The notes beneath the pieces are model-generated. The model ran no database searches and was not told where the DNA came from. It saw only the letters and a list, made by a program, of their open reading frames with translations. Shown one piece after another: positions 29,081 to 38,334 of a stretch of 64,000 nucleotides of DNA. The position numbers and the translations under genes were made by a program. Source of the DNA: Lentisphaera profundi (GTDB lineage: Bacteria; Verrucomicrobiota; Lentisphaeria; Lentisphaerales; Lentisphaeraceae); NCBI RefSeq assembly GCF_028728065.1, contig NZ_CP117811.1, positions 124,001 to 188,000 on the forward strand, written 5' to 3'. Every line of letters starts with the position of its first letter. Position 1 is the stretch's first letter.

Positions 29081-29211
29081 GGAAAAGCTGTCCCCGACAG
29101 GGTGAAAAGCTGTCCCAGACAGGGTGAAAAGCTGTCCCAGACAGGGTGAAAAGCTGTCCCAGACAGTGGTGAAAAGCTGTCCCAGACAGGGTGAAAAGCT
29201 GTCCCAGACAG
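29081..29211 (+). repeat. 22-bp tandem repeat, six copies, each with a CTGTC-CCA-GACAG palindrome
   Basis: The unit GGTGAAAAGCTG followed by TCCCAGACAG is repeated six times, nearly exactly. The first copy is TCCCCGACAG and the fifth has one extra T, so the period is 22 (one of 23). Each unit contains the small hairpin CTGTC-CCA-GACAG. There are no spacers, so it is not a CRISPR. The rest of the gap up to the esterase gene shows no feature. Confidence 0.85.
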
Positions 29212-29397
29212 CGAAAAAAGGATTGTAAGTTATTCATCAAAAATAGTTTATGTAAAAAGATCTAGCGCCATTTTAGTTGATAAAATCATGGGGATAGCGT
29301 TTTAAGTGAAGCGGGTGGAGAGCATCGTGGCTCCGAGCACAGTGCCAGGGGCTGAGGAAAAATTCGAGATCAAATAATTAATGAAGTTTTGTTTTAC

Positions 29398-30135
29398 TTA
29401 CTTGAGTTCAATTTCCCAGTGCTTAAAGAGGAAGCGTTTTATTGCGGTTCTATGGTGAGTTTCGGGTGGGAGTTCTTGAATATCGTTTTTACTTGAGCCA
29501 AAGAGCTCACAAGTCGCCTGATTTTGATCACAGACTTTCTTGAGTCCCTTGGCGAAATCGGGGTGATGAATTTTATCGCTGATGGATGAGGCTTGATAGA
29601 TCATCAAGGGGGGAGAAGTTTTTTGAACAAGTTGCGGCTTTATGAAATAATGAGTTCCCATGGGTTGCATGTAGACCGCCATCGCACAGATATCCGTAGT
29701 CGTGTAGCCAAGCCACTCAGTGATAAGGGCACCCGCGGAACTTCCCGATGCGGCTATTTTTTTAGGATCGATATTCCATTTCTCGGAATTTGTCTTTATG
29801 AATTCTATGGAATCTTGGCAATGCTTCATGATCGCCATGTAATCCATGTTAGTGTGTTTTAGGAAGGGGTAATTCACGCTGACACAAGAGACGCCGGCTT
29901 TTAAGTAATCATCAATTTTGAAGCGTTTGTGAATACTATTTTTATCACCATTTTTAAAGCCACCACCATGAAAAAAGACTAAGACGGGAGTGGGATTTGA
30001 GGATTCGGCTTGCCAAAAATCCATTTTATTTCTTGCGTGTTTTCCATAGGCAAGATCTGCCTTGCTTGGAATTGGTGCAGCGCTGGTATTGAGTAGTACG
30101 GTGAAAGAAATGAGTAATAATGAAATGAACTTCAT
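29398..30135 (-). CDS. Secreted alpha/beta-hydrolase (BD-FAE/carboxylesterase-like)
   Basis: A 245-aa protein from the ATG at 30135 (an upstream in-frame start at 30183 would put 16 residues before the signal peptide). The signal peptide is about MKFISLLLISFTVLLNTSAA. The oxyanion-hole motif HGGG is in VFFHGGGFKNGD and the nucleophile elbow is ASGSSAGA (Ser as G-x-S-x-G variant). A C-terminal THHRTAIKRF provides a candidate catalytic histidine. Such enzymes remove acyl or feruloyl groups from polysaccharides; the substrate is not known. AGGA lies 7 bases before the ATG. Confidence 0.8.
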   Translation of the reverse strand: MKFISLLLISFTVLLNTSAAPIPSKADLAYGKHARNKMDFWQAESSNPTPVLVFFHGGGFKNGDKNSIHKRFKIDDYLKAGVSCVSVNYPFLKHTNMDYMAIMKHCQDSIEFIKTNSEKWNIDPKKIAASGSSAGALITEWLGYTTTDICAMAVYMQPMGTHYFIKPQLVQKTSPPLMIYQASSISDKIHHPDFAKGLKKVCDQNQATCELFGSSKNDIQELPPETHHRTAIKRFLFKHWEIELK

Positions 30136-30477
30136 AGGGCAATCCTGATTGAATTTGAGACACTTAAAATTAAACCCTGCCAATCTATGGCAGGAAATTG
30201 TTGCTGGGGTACTCGCCGTACGGACAGATATAAAGCATCCGCTTGTGTGGCAACACCCACCCTCAACTGGCGACTAAAAAACTTATGGTTCCGGCTTTGC
30301 AAGTTTAGGATATGTAAAAGCGCTTAAGAAGCCATCAGAAGACAGCAATTTTCATGTTTCGCAGTCAGCTTACGGCGTGATGTAGTTAATCGTAAATCTA
30401 GCGGTGTTAGGGCTCCACGTCTAGTCGAGCGGCAGAGTTTTGAATATAGCTATAGCCCTAATGGTTGGGAATTTAAG

Positions 30478-30562
30478 CACATGCCGAAGGTATGTAGTAG
30501 GGTAGCCACCGGATTTATCCGGTGGGTATTGTTAAAAAATGATATTCATGCCGAAGGTATGA
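30478..30562 (+). repeat. 85-bp repeat, family D (copy 1, identical to 45502-45586)
   Basis: The 85 bases are identical to 45502-45586. Each copy has CATGCCGAAGGTATG at both ends and a perfect palindrome CCACCGGA-TTTA-TCCGGTGG in the middle. There is no sign of coding. It lies directly before a family C repeat here, and close to one at the second site too. Confidence 0.9.
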
Positions 30563-30567
30563 CGGTA

Positions 30568-30840
30568 AAACGCTGGAGCAAGCTCCGAGTGTTTGGATTA
30601 TCAAGGGGTGTTGCCACACAGGCGGGTAAAAATCATTGGTCCGTACGACAGAACCTTGAGCGGGGTGTGGGGCGGAGCCCCAGGTATAAATGCCTCCGGC
30701 GGCCGAGGAGCCCTCGGAGCCCTACTAAAAAAGTTAACCGCAGGTATAAATACCCTTAAGTTTCCACTCATTAGGCAGAGCCCCATATGTCAATGCCTTC
30801 GGCGAGCGGGAAGCCCCGCGGGCGGATAAAAAAGTTGTCT
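30568..30840 (+). repeat. Dispersed GC-rich intergenic repeat, family C (copy 2)
   Basis: The stretch contains TGTTGCCACACAGGCGG, GGTGTGGGGCGGAGCCCCAG and GCCTCCGGCGGCCGAGGAGC. It is the inverted counterpart of 23336-23510. It continues with a shorter tail (CCCACTCATTAGGC-like, then GCGAGCGGGAAGCCCCGCGG) that also occurs near 34913, 39233 and 45915. The gap 30184-30477 shows no recognisable gene. Confidence 0.75.
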
Positions 30841-30904
30841 GTACGGCAGTAGCTCTATTCAGTCAAAAAAAATCTCAGGCTAAGCAAGAAGCTAAGAGCG
30901 TGAA

Positions 30905-31510
30905 TTAATTCAGTTCGTCGTTGAGTCTGCGGATCTCGGCGAAGAGTTTTTTGTTGAGACGCTTTTTGTAGACGTAGACAGTATTGCGCTTAATATCGAG
31001 CTTTTCGGCAATATCATCGGGGCTGACTTCATTTAGCAGCAGGGGATAAATTTCTTGTATATTGCTTTCGAAGCTCTCCTTAATATTATTCCAGGCGAGC
31101 TCACAGATATAGATGCCCCATTCCCTTTCGGCAATCTTATCGAGTTCAGATTCCGATATCATTTCTTCAAAATTTGAAATGGGAACGTGAGATTCTTCCA
31201 AATTATTGAGCGAACTCTGTTTATAGGCTTTTGAGTTCACGTAATTGCGTACGGCATTGTAGGTGATGGTGGTGAGCCAACCTCTAAAGTTACCTACTTG
31301 AGGATCATAATTAAACTTAGGCAAGCTTTTCCAAAGGCGAATCATCACTAGCTGGACCACTTCAGAAATGTCATGACTACGCAATTTACAGCTAGCCACA
31401 ATCATCGAGATGAAGGGCCTGTAATAGCTATTGAACTCATCCCACGAATCATCATCGTGTTGATTTTTCACGCGTTGCAACAAGGTCTGATTGGTTGGAT
31501 AGTGACTCAT
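30905..31510 (-). CDS. ECF-type RNA polymerase sigma factor
   Basis: A 201-aa protein from the ATG at 31510 (an upstream in-frame start at 31609 would add 33 residues and run into the neighbour's promoter). It has a sigma-2 region (WDEFNSYYRPFISMI, then DISEVVQLVMIRLWKSLPKF and GNFRGWLTTITYNAVRNYVN) and a sigma-4 region with the helix-turn-helix VSPDDIAEKLDIKRNTVYVY. No sigma-3 domain and no anti-sigma gene are seen nearby. It is divergent from a heparinase-like gene whose promoter carries the motif TGTCACTT-N15-GGTAA, shared with three other genes in 39-45 kb. It is therefore the likely regulator of this polysaccharide locus. Confidence 0.88.
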   Translation of the reverse strand: MSHYPTNQTLLQRVKNQHDDDSWDEFNSYYRPFISMIVASCKLRSHDISEVVQLVMIRLWKSLPKFNYDPQVGNFRGWLTTITYNAVRNYVNSKAYKQSSLNNLEESHVPISNFEEMISESELDKIAEREWGIYICELAWNNIKESFESNIQEIYPLLLNEVSPDDIAEKLDIKRNTVYVYKKRLNKKLFAEIRRLNDELN

Positions 31511-31629
31511 TGAGGAAAGTTTCGGTTTAAAATCATTAATAGGATATAGAATCGGCTTATTTAATTTTAAGATCTGAAAGCAATAAAATCCAGTTCTGAG
31601 TAGAGACATTTAAAAGAATTTAATTTAGC

Positions 31630-31660
31630 TGTCACTTATGACTAGGGCCACTGGTAATTG
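31630..31660 (+). promoter_or_regulatory. ECF-type promoter P1 upstream of the first heparinase-like gene
   Basis: TGTCACTT (31630-31637), 15 bases, then GGTAATTG (31653-31660). It lies 28 bases before the ATG of the DUF4962/heparinase-like gene, on its strand. The same two elements with exactly the same spacing precede three other genes (39091-39121, 42085-42115, 45296-45326). Confidence 0.7.
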
Positions 31661-31687
31661 CCTTATTCAAATAAAAAAGAGGTCAAA

Positions 31688-34270
31688 ATGAAGGTTCAAG
31701 TACGGATTAAAATAGGTATTTCACTATTTTTACTACTGATATTTTCCTGCACTAAAACTAATTCGGAGCTATCATCCGCAATTGCACAAAACATAAGCCT
31801 TTCAGCAAGTGAAAATGATGAGGCTATAGAAGTATTGAAAGGGGGTGAATTAAAGTCAAAACCCGGGCGGCCACTCTACGATATCTGGCGATTGAGTTCC
31901 GCTCCTAAAGAGGGCAAAATCGTAGCAATAAATCCACCAAAATTTCAGTGGAAAAAGAGCGATCAGCAAGCCGTGACTTATATTCATGAAATGAGCCGTG
32001 ATGCAGAGTTCAAAACTGAGCTGATTAGTTCTGGTTTCCTGCCTTATTGTTTTTATATGCCTAGAAAAGTTCTTGTGCCCGGACAGTGGTTTTGGCGTAT
32101 CAATACACTGATAGATGGTGAAGAGACTATTGGAGCAAGCCACACTTTTACGATAAAAGAGGGGGCAGCCGTTCGCCTTTATCCCGATGTGGATACGCTG
32201 ATCCAGAATATACCTCAGACGAGACCATTTATTTTGAACTATGGTCAAGCGCTCGCGACGGTCCTCAAAAATGCTAAATCGTTGCCCAAGAAAAAGGCTG
32301 TGGTGGTCAATGCCGGAATAGAGTCTTTGGCTAAGCCCATCATTGATTTCGAAGTTTTTGATACGTCAAAACTAAGTAGTCGTCAATTAAAGAAAGTGAA
32401 GCATATTGAGCTTGCGCACCTAAATAACCTGATGAAGGCTTATTTATTGACTCAGGATAAGTCTTTTGAAGTAGGCGCCACAAAGCGCCTCAAGAACTTG
32501 CTGAACTGGAAGGATACGGAGGGTATGATGCTATCAAATATTATGCGCGTCATGGCAAATTATTACGATTGCTTTCACAATACTTCACCAGCAACTTTAA
32601 AAGCACAAATACTACTGGAAATTCAGCCCTACCTAGAGCATCATTACCTGCGTTGGTGCGGGCATATAGAAAATAGGCAGATTGAAAATCATTTTTGGCA
32701 AATGGAGTTATCGGCATTTTTTCAGGTGGCCTTAGCGACAGTTCAGGATGTTCCCGAGAATAGGAAGTATTTAGATTATGCCTATAATGTATTCCTCGTG
32801 CGTTCCCCCGTTTTAGGTGGAAATGATGGTGGATGGGCTAATGGACACGGTTATTTTGCGGTTAATAACTCCACTATTATAAATATGGCTTATATGCTGC
32901 AGTCGATTGCCAAAGTCCCTATTTTTGATATGCCTTGGTACAAAAAACTTTCTGAATACTTTGTTTATACCGCACCCGTGGGCGGCCCCATCGATGGCTT
33001 TGGTGATATGCATGATCGCCGCGATAAGAGCGGCAGTGGTTTCGCTCATTGCAGTCTGCTTGCACTGGAAAATAATGATGATGCTTTAGCCAGACTTCAA
33101 ACTTTGAAATCACTGGAGTATAATAATGGTAAATCTGAGTCGAGTGCCTGGTGGGAGTTGCTCAAGGGAAAGAGTCTAAAAGATTTATCGATGCCAGTGA
33201 TAGAGAACTTAAAGCAGGCTGCGGTTTATAAAGAAGCCGGGCTCGTTGCGATGCATACCGACGTCACGAATCAAGATAATGACCTAGCGCTATATTTTCG
33301 ATCCAGCCCCTATGGTAGCAATGGTCACATGCACGCCAATAACAATAGTTTTAACCTGAGCTTTAAGGGCAATAAGATTTTTTATCCCACGGGTTATTAC
33401 ACCAGCTTTGCGGATAAGCACTCCATTAGTTCTTATAAACATACCCGAGCCTCGAATAGCCTGCTCATCGATGGCAAGGGTCAGTCCTTTGGTCACGAGG
33501 GCTATGGTTGGATCAAACGTTATTTACACGGTGAAAAAATCACTTATAGCTGTGGCGATGCCTCTTTGGCTTATGGTGATTTAGTGAATGAGCAGTGGTC
33601 GGACTTAGTTAATCAACACCTCGTGGAACCTGGTCGCAGTATAAAGGAAAATTTTGGTGATGTTAAACTCAAAAAATTTGACCGTCATATTGCCTACATA
33701 AGACCAAACATAATCGTCATCTACGATGAACTTGAGGCAGAAGAAGCAGTCGATTGGGACTTCCTGCTTCACACCATGAAAGAACCGCAGCTCACGGGGA
33801 ATAAAATGACTTATGAGCATGATGGCGCGGTGGTAGAGGCCCGCTTCTTTAGCTCAAATAAGGCCCAGCTTTCAATGACGGATGAATTTTATCAAAAGCC
33901 GGTGGATTTCTTAAAGAAATATAGGGCGATGCCCAAGCAGTTTCACCTCAGCTTCAAGGCTGCAGAGAAATCCAAGAAGCAACGCTTTCTTTGTGTGATT
34001 CAATGTGGTGATAGTGATGAGAAAAAATACAAAATTGACTTTAAAAATGATTCGAAGATGATAATAGGTCCATGGCAAATCCAATCTGAATTAGATTGTG
34101 TGAAGCCCGCAAAAATGACTATCCAGGGAGCGCATGCCAAACTTTTTGTCAACGCCTTTCCCGCTGAGTACTCAGCTAGCAAGTCCCCCGCAAGCTTATT
34201 AGTGGAGCAAATTGATGGACGAATCCACCGCGCCATCTGCACCGATAAATCACCTGCAATTAACGAGTGA
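31688..34270 (+). CDS. DUF4962/heparinase II/III-like protein, putative lipoprotein
   Basis: An 860-aa protein from the ATG at 31688 (GAGGT lies 7 bases before; an ORF start at 31658 is not supported). The signal peptide ends in LLLIFSC, a lipobox-like site. An N-terminal beta-rich part (with FQWKKSD) comes first, then an alpha/alpha-toroid (for example NRQIENHFWQMELSAFFQVA), then the heparinase II/III-type beta domain with GHMHANNNSFNLSFKGNKIF and FYPTGYY. Heparinase II/III-like proteins cleave uronic-acid-containing polysaccharides by beta-elimination. The gene is divergent from the ECF sigma gene and has an upstream motif of its promoter type. A paralogue is at 39669-42041. Confidence 0.8.
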   Translation: MKVQVRIKIGISLFLLLIFSCTKTNSELSSAIAQNISLSASENDEAIEVLKGGELKSKPGRPLYDIWRLSSAPKEGKIVAINPPKFQWKKSDQQAVTYIHEMSRDAEFKTELISSGFLPYCFYMPRKVLVPGQWFWRINTLIDGEETIGASHTFTIKEGAAVRLYPDVDTLIQNIPQTRPFILNYGQALATVLKNAKSLPKKKAVVVNAGIESLAKPIIDFEVFDTSKLSSRQLKKVKHIELAHLNNLMKAYLLTQDKSFEVGATKRLKNLLNWKDTEGMMLSNIMRVMANYYDCFHNTSPATLKAQILLEIQPYLEHHYLRWCGHIENRQIENHFWQMELSAFFQVALATVQDVPENRKYLDYAYNVFLVRSPVLGGNDGGWANGHGYFAVNNSTIINMAYMLQSIAKVPIFDMPWYKKLSEYFVYTAPVGGPIDGFGDMHDRRDKSGSGFAHCSLLALENNDDALARLQTLKSLEYNNGKSESSAWWELLKGKSLKDLSMPVIENLKQAAVYKEAGLVAMHTDVTNQDNDLALYFRSSPYGSNGHMHANNNSFNLSFKGNKIFYPTGYYTSFADKHSISSYKHTRASNSLLIDGKGQSFGHEGYGWIKRYLHGEKITYSCGDASLAYGDLVNEQWSDLVNQHLVEPGRSIKENFGDVKLKKFDRHIAYIRPNIIVIYDELEAEEAVDWDFLLHTMKEPQLTGNKMTYEHDGAVVEARFFSSNKAQLSMTDEFYQKPVDFLKKYRAMPKQFHLSFKAAEKSKKQRFLCVIQCGDSDEKKYKIDFKNDSKMIIGPWQIQSELDCVKPAKMTIQGAHAKLFVNAFPAEYSASKSPASLLVEQIDGRIHRAICTDKSPAINE

Positions 34271-34564
34271 TGGGAATCGTAGGAGGGTGCTGCCACACAG
34301 GCCACTATTTTTCACCCTGCCCGCCGAAGGCATTTATAGGTTTTAATATATAGGAGCTCTGCACCATATATAATTAAATAAAAAAAGCACAGCCATCCCA
34401 TAAAGCTAAAAATGGAACTTTTCCTTAACTTACTTAAGCACAAGTATTGATCATTTCCTAGTGGAGAATCTGACGGTTTTTATATTCCTGAAGGCAACTA
34501 TCAAGATGCTGTCCCATAGTAAACTTCTTCAAACTTGGGGAGATAATCTTGATTGAATAAATAA

Positions 34565-34601
34565 TCGGACTCTAAGGTCTAGGTTTGAACTTAGAGTCCG
34601 A
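34565..34601. terminator. Perfect 12-bp hairpin, probable terminator
   Basis: TCGGACTCTAAG (34565-34576) and its exact complement (34590-34601) are separated by 13 bases. It lies between a plus-strand heparinase-like gene and the end of a minus-strand small ORF, 39 bases beyond the latter's stop. The flanks are A/T-rich but lack a clear T run, so it may act as a bidirectional terminator. Confidence 0.5.
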
Positions 34602-34639
34602 CTAAAATATGTGTCCTTAGGGTTTCTTATTTTGAACGT

Positions 34640-34840
34640 CTAGACGGATTGAAATATAGCCATCATCAATAAGCCCGTAAGCACAGCACATATAATAATT
34701 AATAGCCCGATCATAATTTTTGCTTTTTGAAAAGAGTTTTCAAATGACTCGATTTCTCGATATAACTTTTTAATATGTGTACGAAATACATTGATCCTTG
34801 CCTTTCCAATGGGACAACTATCGTATTCATGTGACTTCAT
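34640..34840 (-). CDS. Small membrane protein of unknown function
   Basis: A 66-aa ORF with a helical N-terminal half (about HIKKLYREIESFENSFQKAK) and a C-terminal membrane segment at about 43-63 (IMIGLLIIICAVLTGLLMMA). The layout of a short coiled coil plus one membrane helix is common in small bacterial membrane proteins. It stands alone, with a hairpin after the stop. The GC content and codon use do not stand out. The family is not recognised; it could be chance, but the regular composition argues for a real gene. Confidence 0.45.
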   Translation of the reverse strand: MKSHEYDSCPIGKARINVFRTHIKKLYREIESFENSFQKAKIMIGLLIIICAVLTGLLMMAIFQSV

Positions 34841-34912
34841 ATTCTTACATCCATATTATATATTTAGTTGAATGATTCATAGCGATTGCTTATGGGATGA
34901 CTGTGAAAAAAA

Positions 34913-34950
34913 AGCTTAAGTTCCCACCCATTAGGCGCCCCCGCGGGCGG
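34913..34950 (+). repeat. Short copy of the family C tail repeat
   Basis: TTAAGTTCCCACCCATTAGG followed by CGCCCCCGCGGGCGGCTTATA-like bases. Related tails occur at 30765-30840, 39233-39275 and 45910-45960. The rest of 34271-34639 contains only fragments of such repeats (for example CACACAGGCCACTATTTTTC). Confidence 0.55.
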
Positions 34951-34968
34951 CTTATAAAAATGAAAATA

Positions 34969-37404
34969 TTATTTGTATTTCAGTTTCCATTTAAGCTCTG
35001 TGGTATTAGCAGAGGAAAGTATAAGGCAGTTCAGACCTGCGGCTGAGTGAGCTTTGATATCGCTCTTGCCTCCCGTAGTGGCGGCCTTAAGTAGCTTGTG
35101 CCCGTTATTGGCGATGACGATTTTAAATGGCTCGCCGCCAATTACTTTGGCGGTACCGCTTAAGGTTTTACTTGCCGGATCCCAGTTAAGATCAGCGAGA
35201 TCAACCCAGCCTTGAAGGATGTGGCGATCAGTGCTGATTACCTGCGGGCAAGGCGTTGCTTTGCGGATCGAGATCATCGCGCTGCAGTTAGCTTTTAGCT
35301 TTTGCTCAATACGAGCGGTGCCGGGGAGTTTACCGAGGTATTTATCTGACCAAAAATCATAGGCGTGATAAGTCCCTTTCGGATCCAAGCCGAGAGCATT
35401 ATCAACGCGCTCACCACTAAGTGATGTAGAAACAACTGATGCTCTCTTTTCCGTGTTATAGAGCACTAGTTGATGCCAGTCAGGAGTTAGTTCAAGGTCA
35501 TAAACTTGGGGGTCTTTTCCTCCGGTGAAGGCATCTAGTGGACGCGCGGTTTTAGGCTCTTTGTAATGAGGGTAGGTACGGGAGACCGTGTGCGTAATTT
35601 TCGGAGTGAAAAGCGAGTATGATGAGGATAAGTCTAATCTTCCACTGCTTAGGAAATTCATCGTAAGCATTGATTCTAGTATATCTTGGGAATGACCGTG
35701 TACGGTTTTTGTGTCGGAGTAGTAGTTGAAAACAGTTCTATTTTTGTACCAACGAAGGCCACTTTTTGACACCATTTGTGGCACAAACTTATTGGAGTCA
35801 GCCCAAGTTCGTTGGGTATCCACAAGCCCTGCTGTTACATCTAGGCAGGGGCGTCCAGAGACACCGAGGTTTCTTTCGTCAATAAATCCATCCTTCCCGA
35901 AAGCTTCGCGCAGTAATTTGAACGCACGGCGGTAGGCGGCATTGCAGGTCGAATAGCGGTCGTCAAAACCTCCTTCGGGACGCCAGCCAGTGGCAGCGTA
36001 ATCTACCTTTACACCACGGATACCATCGTCGCTCAGTTTTTTCCAGGCTTTGACAAAGTGTTTTGAAAATTCCTTGTCTGTGTAGTCGTAGGTGGCATAG
36101 GGCTGGTGATGAGGGTGTTTAACTCTGCCAGTCCATCCCTTGCCGGGTGTTCTTTTATCAACTTTCGAAGCATCATTAAAAAGTAAATACTGAGGGAATT
36201 TCCTGGAGAAATCATCCGAAGGCATTCCGAGTTGCATGTAGATATAAGGAATACCCTTTCTGGCCCTCATCGCCTTGCTCCACTTAGCGATAGTTTCATA
36301 AGGCGGGACCAGATGTTTGAAGGTCTGCATGTGCGCATCATCCCACCAGCCTTGCTCGGTATTGAGGTTGTATTTATCTGGCTCGAGGCGCAGTGAAACA
36401 TCAGTGTAGCGGGTCAATCCTGATTTGTTTGCAAGCTCAAGCTCCTCGATCAATTTTGCGGAGTTATTGATATTTGGTAGCTTGCTCACATGAGAAACAC
36501 TCCAGCCGCAAGTAATGGGAAAATCATAGATATTGGGTCGGGCCTTGTTAGCGGCTCTCATGGCGAGTCCGTAGCGTTCTAGTGCCTCAAAGGGCTCGCT
36601 CGTATGAACATCTAGATAAAATGTATCTTTCGCAAAGTAGGTTTGTCCCTCCTCGATCAGACGGCCCACGGGATCCTCCGCATAGAAGCCGATGGAACTG
36701 TGGTCCAATGTATTAACGGCGGCAAACTCATTGTAGCGCAGTCCACCCCACACGGCAGTTTTGCGCGTGCCGCCTACAAGGCCCGTAAGCATGAGGTTAT
36801 TAACGCAAATACGAGAGTTTTTTGAACTGACTAGGGTGCTTTGGGCGCCGGCTGAACCATTAAGTGTTTTTAGGTTTTTGATAGTTTTCCCTCCGAAAAG
36901 CTGAGCTCCTTTAAGCAAGTCGCTTTTCATCAGTCTCATACTGAGGTAGTCGGGGGTCTTGAGGCCAAAACCAAATACCAGGGCAGGGTTATTCCGATAC
37001 AATGTGTATGAGAATAGATGTTGTGCGGGTAGGTGTCCGTATGTATCATCGCTATAGCGCAGTAGGTTCGAGTCAGATACCATGAGAATCACTTTCTTCC
37101 CGAGCCCTAGGACATCCTTCACATCTTCAACTTTGAGAAACTTTACGCTTGTGGGGCGTCTTCCTGATGGCAAGCCGAATTTGGCTTCCGAAAGCAAGAT
37201 CTCCTTGCTCTGTGAATCAAGGATGGAGAAATCCCCCTCTTTTAAATTAAAGACAATCGAAATGATGCCATTCTCAAGTTTGCCATTAGCGTAAGTCACA
37301 GGCTTACTTGTTTCGTCAGCCTGAAGCTGCGTATTTACCAGTGATAATATAAGGCTAACTATGATTAGGCTTAAATTATTCATGTATCTTTTTGGGTCTT
37401 TCAT
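34969..37404 (-). CDS. Secreted alpha-galactosidase-like (clan GH-D) protein
   Basis: An 811-aa protein with a signal peptide (to about residue 30). The N-terminal half is beta-rich. The (beta/alpha)8 part includes ITCGWSVSHVSKLPN, RKGIPYIYMQLGMP and DGIRGVKVDYAATGWRPEGG, where the VKVD aspartate matches the nucleophile strand of GH27/GH36-type enzymes. A beta-sandwich C-terminal domain follows. It may cleave alpha-galactose or a related sugar from a polysaccharide, or be an inactive relative. The exact GH family is unclear. It follows the fucosidase remnant on the same strand, separated by 155 bases without a recognisable gene, and GAGGT precedes the ATG. Confidence 0.65.
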   Translation of the reverse strand: MKDPKRYMNNLSLIIVSLILSLVNTQLQADETSKPVTYANGKLENGIISIVFNLKEGDFSILDSQSKEILLSEAKFGLPSGRRPTSVKFLKVEDVKDVLGLGKKVILMVSDSNLLRYSDDTYGHLPAQHLFSYTLYRNNPALVFGFGLKTPDYLSMRLMKSDLLKGAQLFGGKTIKNLKTLNGSAGAQSTLVSSKNSRICVNNLMLTGLVGGTRKTAVWGGLRYNEFAAVNTLDHSSIGFYAEDPVGRLIEEGQTYFAKDTFYLDVHTSEPFEALERYGLAMRAANKARPNIYDFPITCGWSVSHVSKLPNINNSAKLIEELELANKSGLTRYTDVSLRLEPDKYNLNTEQGWWDDAHMQTFKHLVPPYETIAKWSKAMRARKGIPYIYMQLGMPSDDFSRKFPQYLLFNDASKVDKRTPGKGWTGRVKHPHHQPYATYDYTDKEFSKHFVKAWKKLSDDGIRGVKVDYAATGWRPEGGFDDRYSTCNAAYRRAFKLLREAFGKDGFIDERNLGVSGRPCLDVTAGLVDTQRTWADSNKFVPQMVSKSGLRWYKNRTVFNYYSDTKTVHGHSQDILESMLTMNFLSSGRLDLSSSYSLFTPKITHTVSRTYPHYKEPKTARPLDAFTGGKDPQVYDLELTPDWHQLVLYNTEKRASVVSTSLSGERVDNALGLDPKGTYHAYDFWSDKYLGKLPGTARIEQKLKANCSAMISIRKATPCPQVISTDRHILQGWVDLADLNWDPASKTLSGTAKVIGGEPFKIVIANNGHKLLKAATTGGKSDIKAHSAAGLNCLILSSANTTELKWKLKYK

Positions 37405-37559
37405 CTTACCTCATTGTGTATTTTAATTTAGTTAATAAGTGTGGCTTGCTAATTGTAGCGAGGAGATTCGTTTCCATCCCCCGTCGGGCACCCCCTGCAA
37501 AGACTTGCCAGCCTTTGATTTGGCGAATGAAGATAGCGCGTTACTTGCAGCGAGGAGCT

Positions 37560-38297
37560 TCAGTCACGGCTAAAATTGTAGGTGGTGGTGGTACTCGCGC
37601 GGGGACCTACGAATAGATTAGCTACGTGACCATCAAGAAAAGCAAGACCGTATTTACTCTTGCCGTGCCAGGCATAATCATATTTATGATAAGCCCATGA
37701 GTCGTTCATGGTGGCGGAGGTTTCCCAGGGCTGCTTGATAAGGCGTTTTGGGAAGTGATTATCCATCATGGATTCAAAATCGACTTTCTCTAAGGCTTCT
37801 TTATCATTGGTTAAAATGCGGCTATTGATAAGGCAGTCAGGGTCATTTTTTCGCACGAGTGATATGAGTTCACCGAGAATATCGCGCTTTAAGGGTGTGG
37901 CATCACGTACGTTATATTTGGATACCTTGCTGGGCCAAAGCGCAAATCCATCATGATGTTTTGCGGTGATCAAGATGTATTTCATGCCGGCATTCTTAGC
38001 TTCAAGAACCCATTCGTCGGCATTGAACTTTACGGGATTAAATTCTTTTGTGAGGGCCTGATACTTTTCATTGGAGATACCAGAGGGCCAGTTTCCCTGT
38101 TTCTGAATCCATTCAGCATACATATTGCGCCCCATGATTTCACCCTCCCATTCGCCGGAAGGTATACTATAGAGTCCGAAGTGTATAAACATGCCAAAGC
38201 GGCTATCGGTGAACCATTTTGTTTTATCATGGCTTGCGGCCATGGGGGTGAATATAAGGGTAAAGAAAATCAGGATATTGAATAGAGCTTTTTTCAT
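37560..38297 (-). pseudogene. Chimeric remnant: alpha-L-fucosidase (GH29) 5' part, internal deletion, pseudopilin C-terminal tail
   Basis: A 245-aa open frame with a signal peptide. Residues about 25-149 are a good GH29 N-terminus (WFTDSRFGMFIHFGLYSIPS, TAKHHDGFALWPSKVSKYNV). They continue directly into residues 151-203, which normally lie much later in GH29 (NDPDCLINSR, PWETSATMND), so the central part with the catalytic nucleophile region is missing. From about 207 the sequence is KSKYGLAFLDGHVANLFVG, the C-terminal signature of pseudopilin-like proteins such as the ones at 38335, 44539 and 52245. The frame is open throughout, so it could still be expressed, but a fucosidase activity is not expected. 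It shares an operon with the pseudopilin upstream. Confidence 0.7.
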
Positions 38298-38334
38298 AAA
38301 GAACTTCCTTGCTTAACAATAATGAGCAGATTGT

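Noticed and set aside
29081-29211. Possible CRISPR array of short repeats
   Set aside because: Units are 22 bases, contiguous, and have no spacers.
30481-30759. Open frames within the family C and D repeats (also near 23278 and 45505)
   Set aside because: They read through palindromic repeats that occur in both orientations, and no protein family is recognised.
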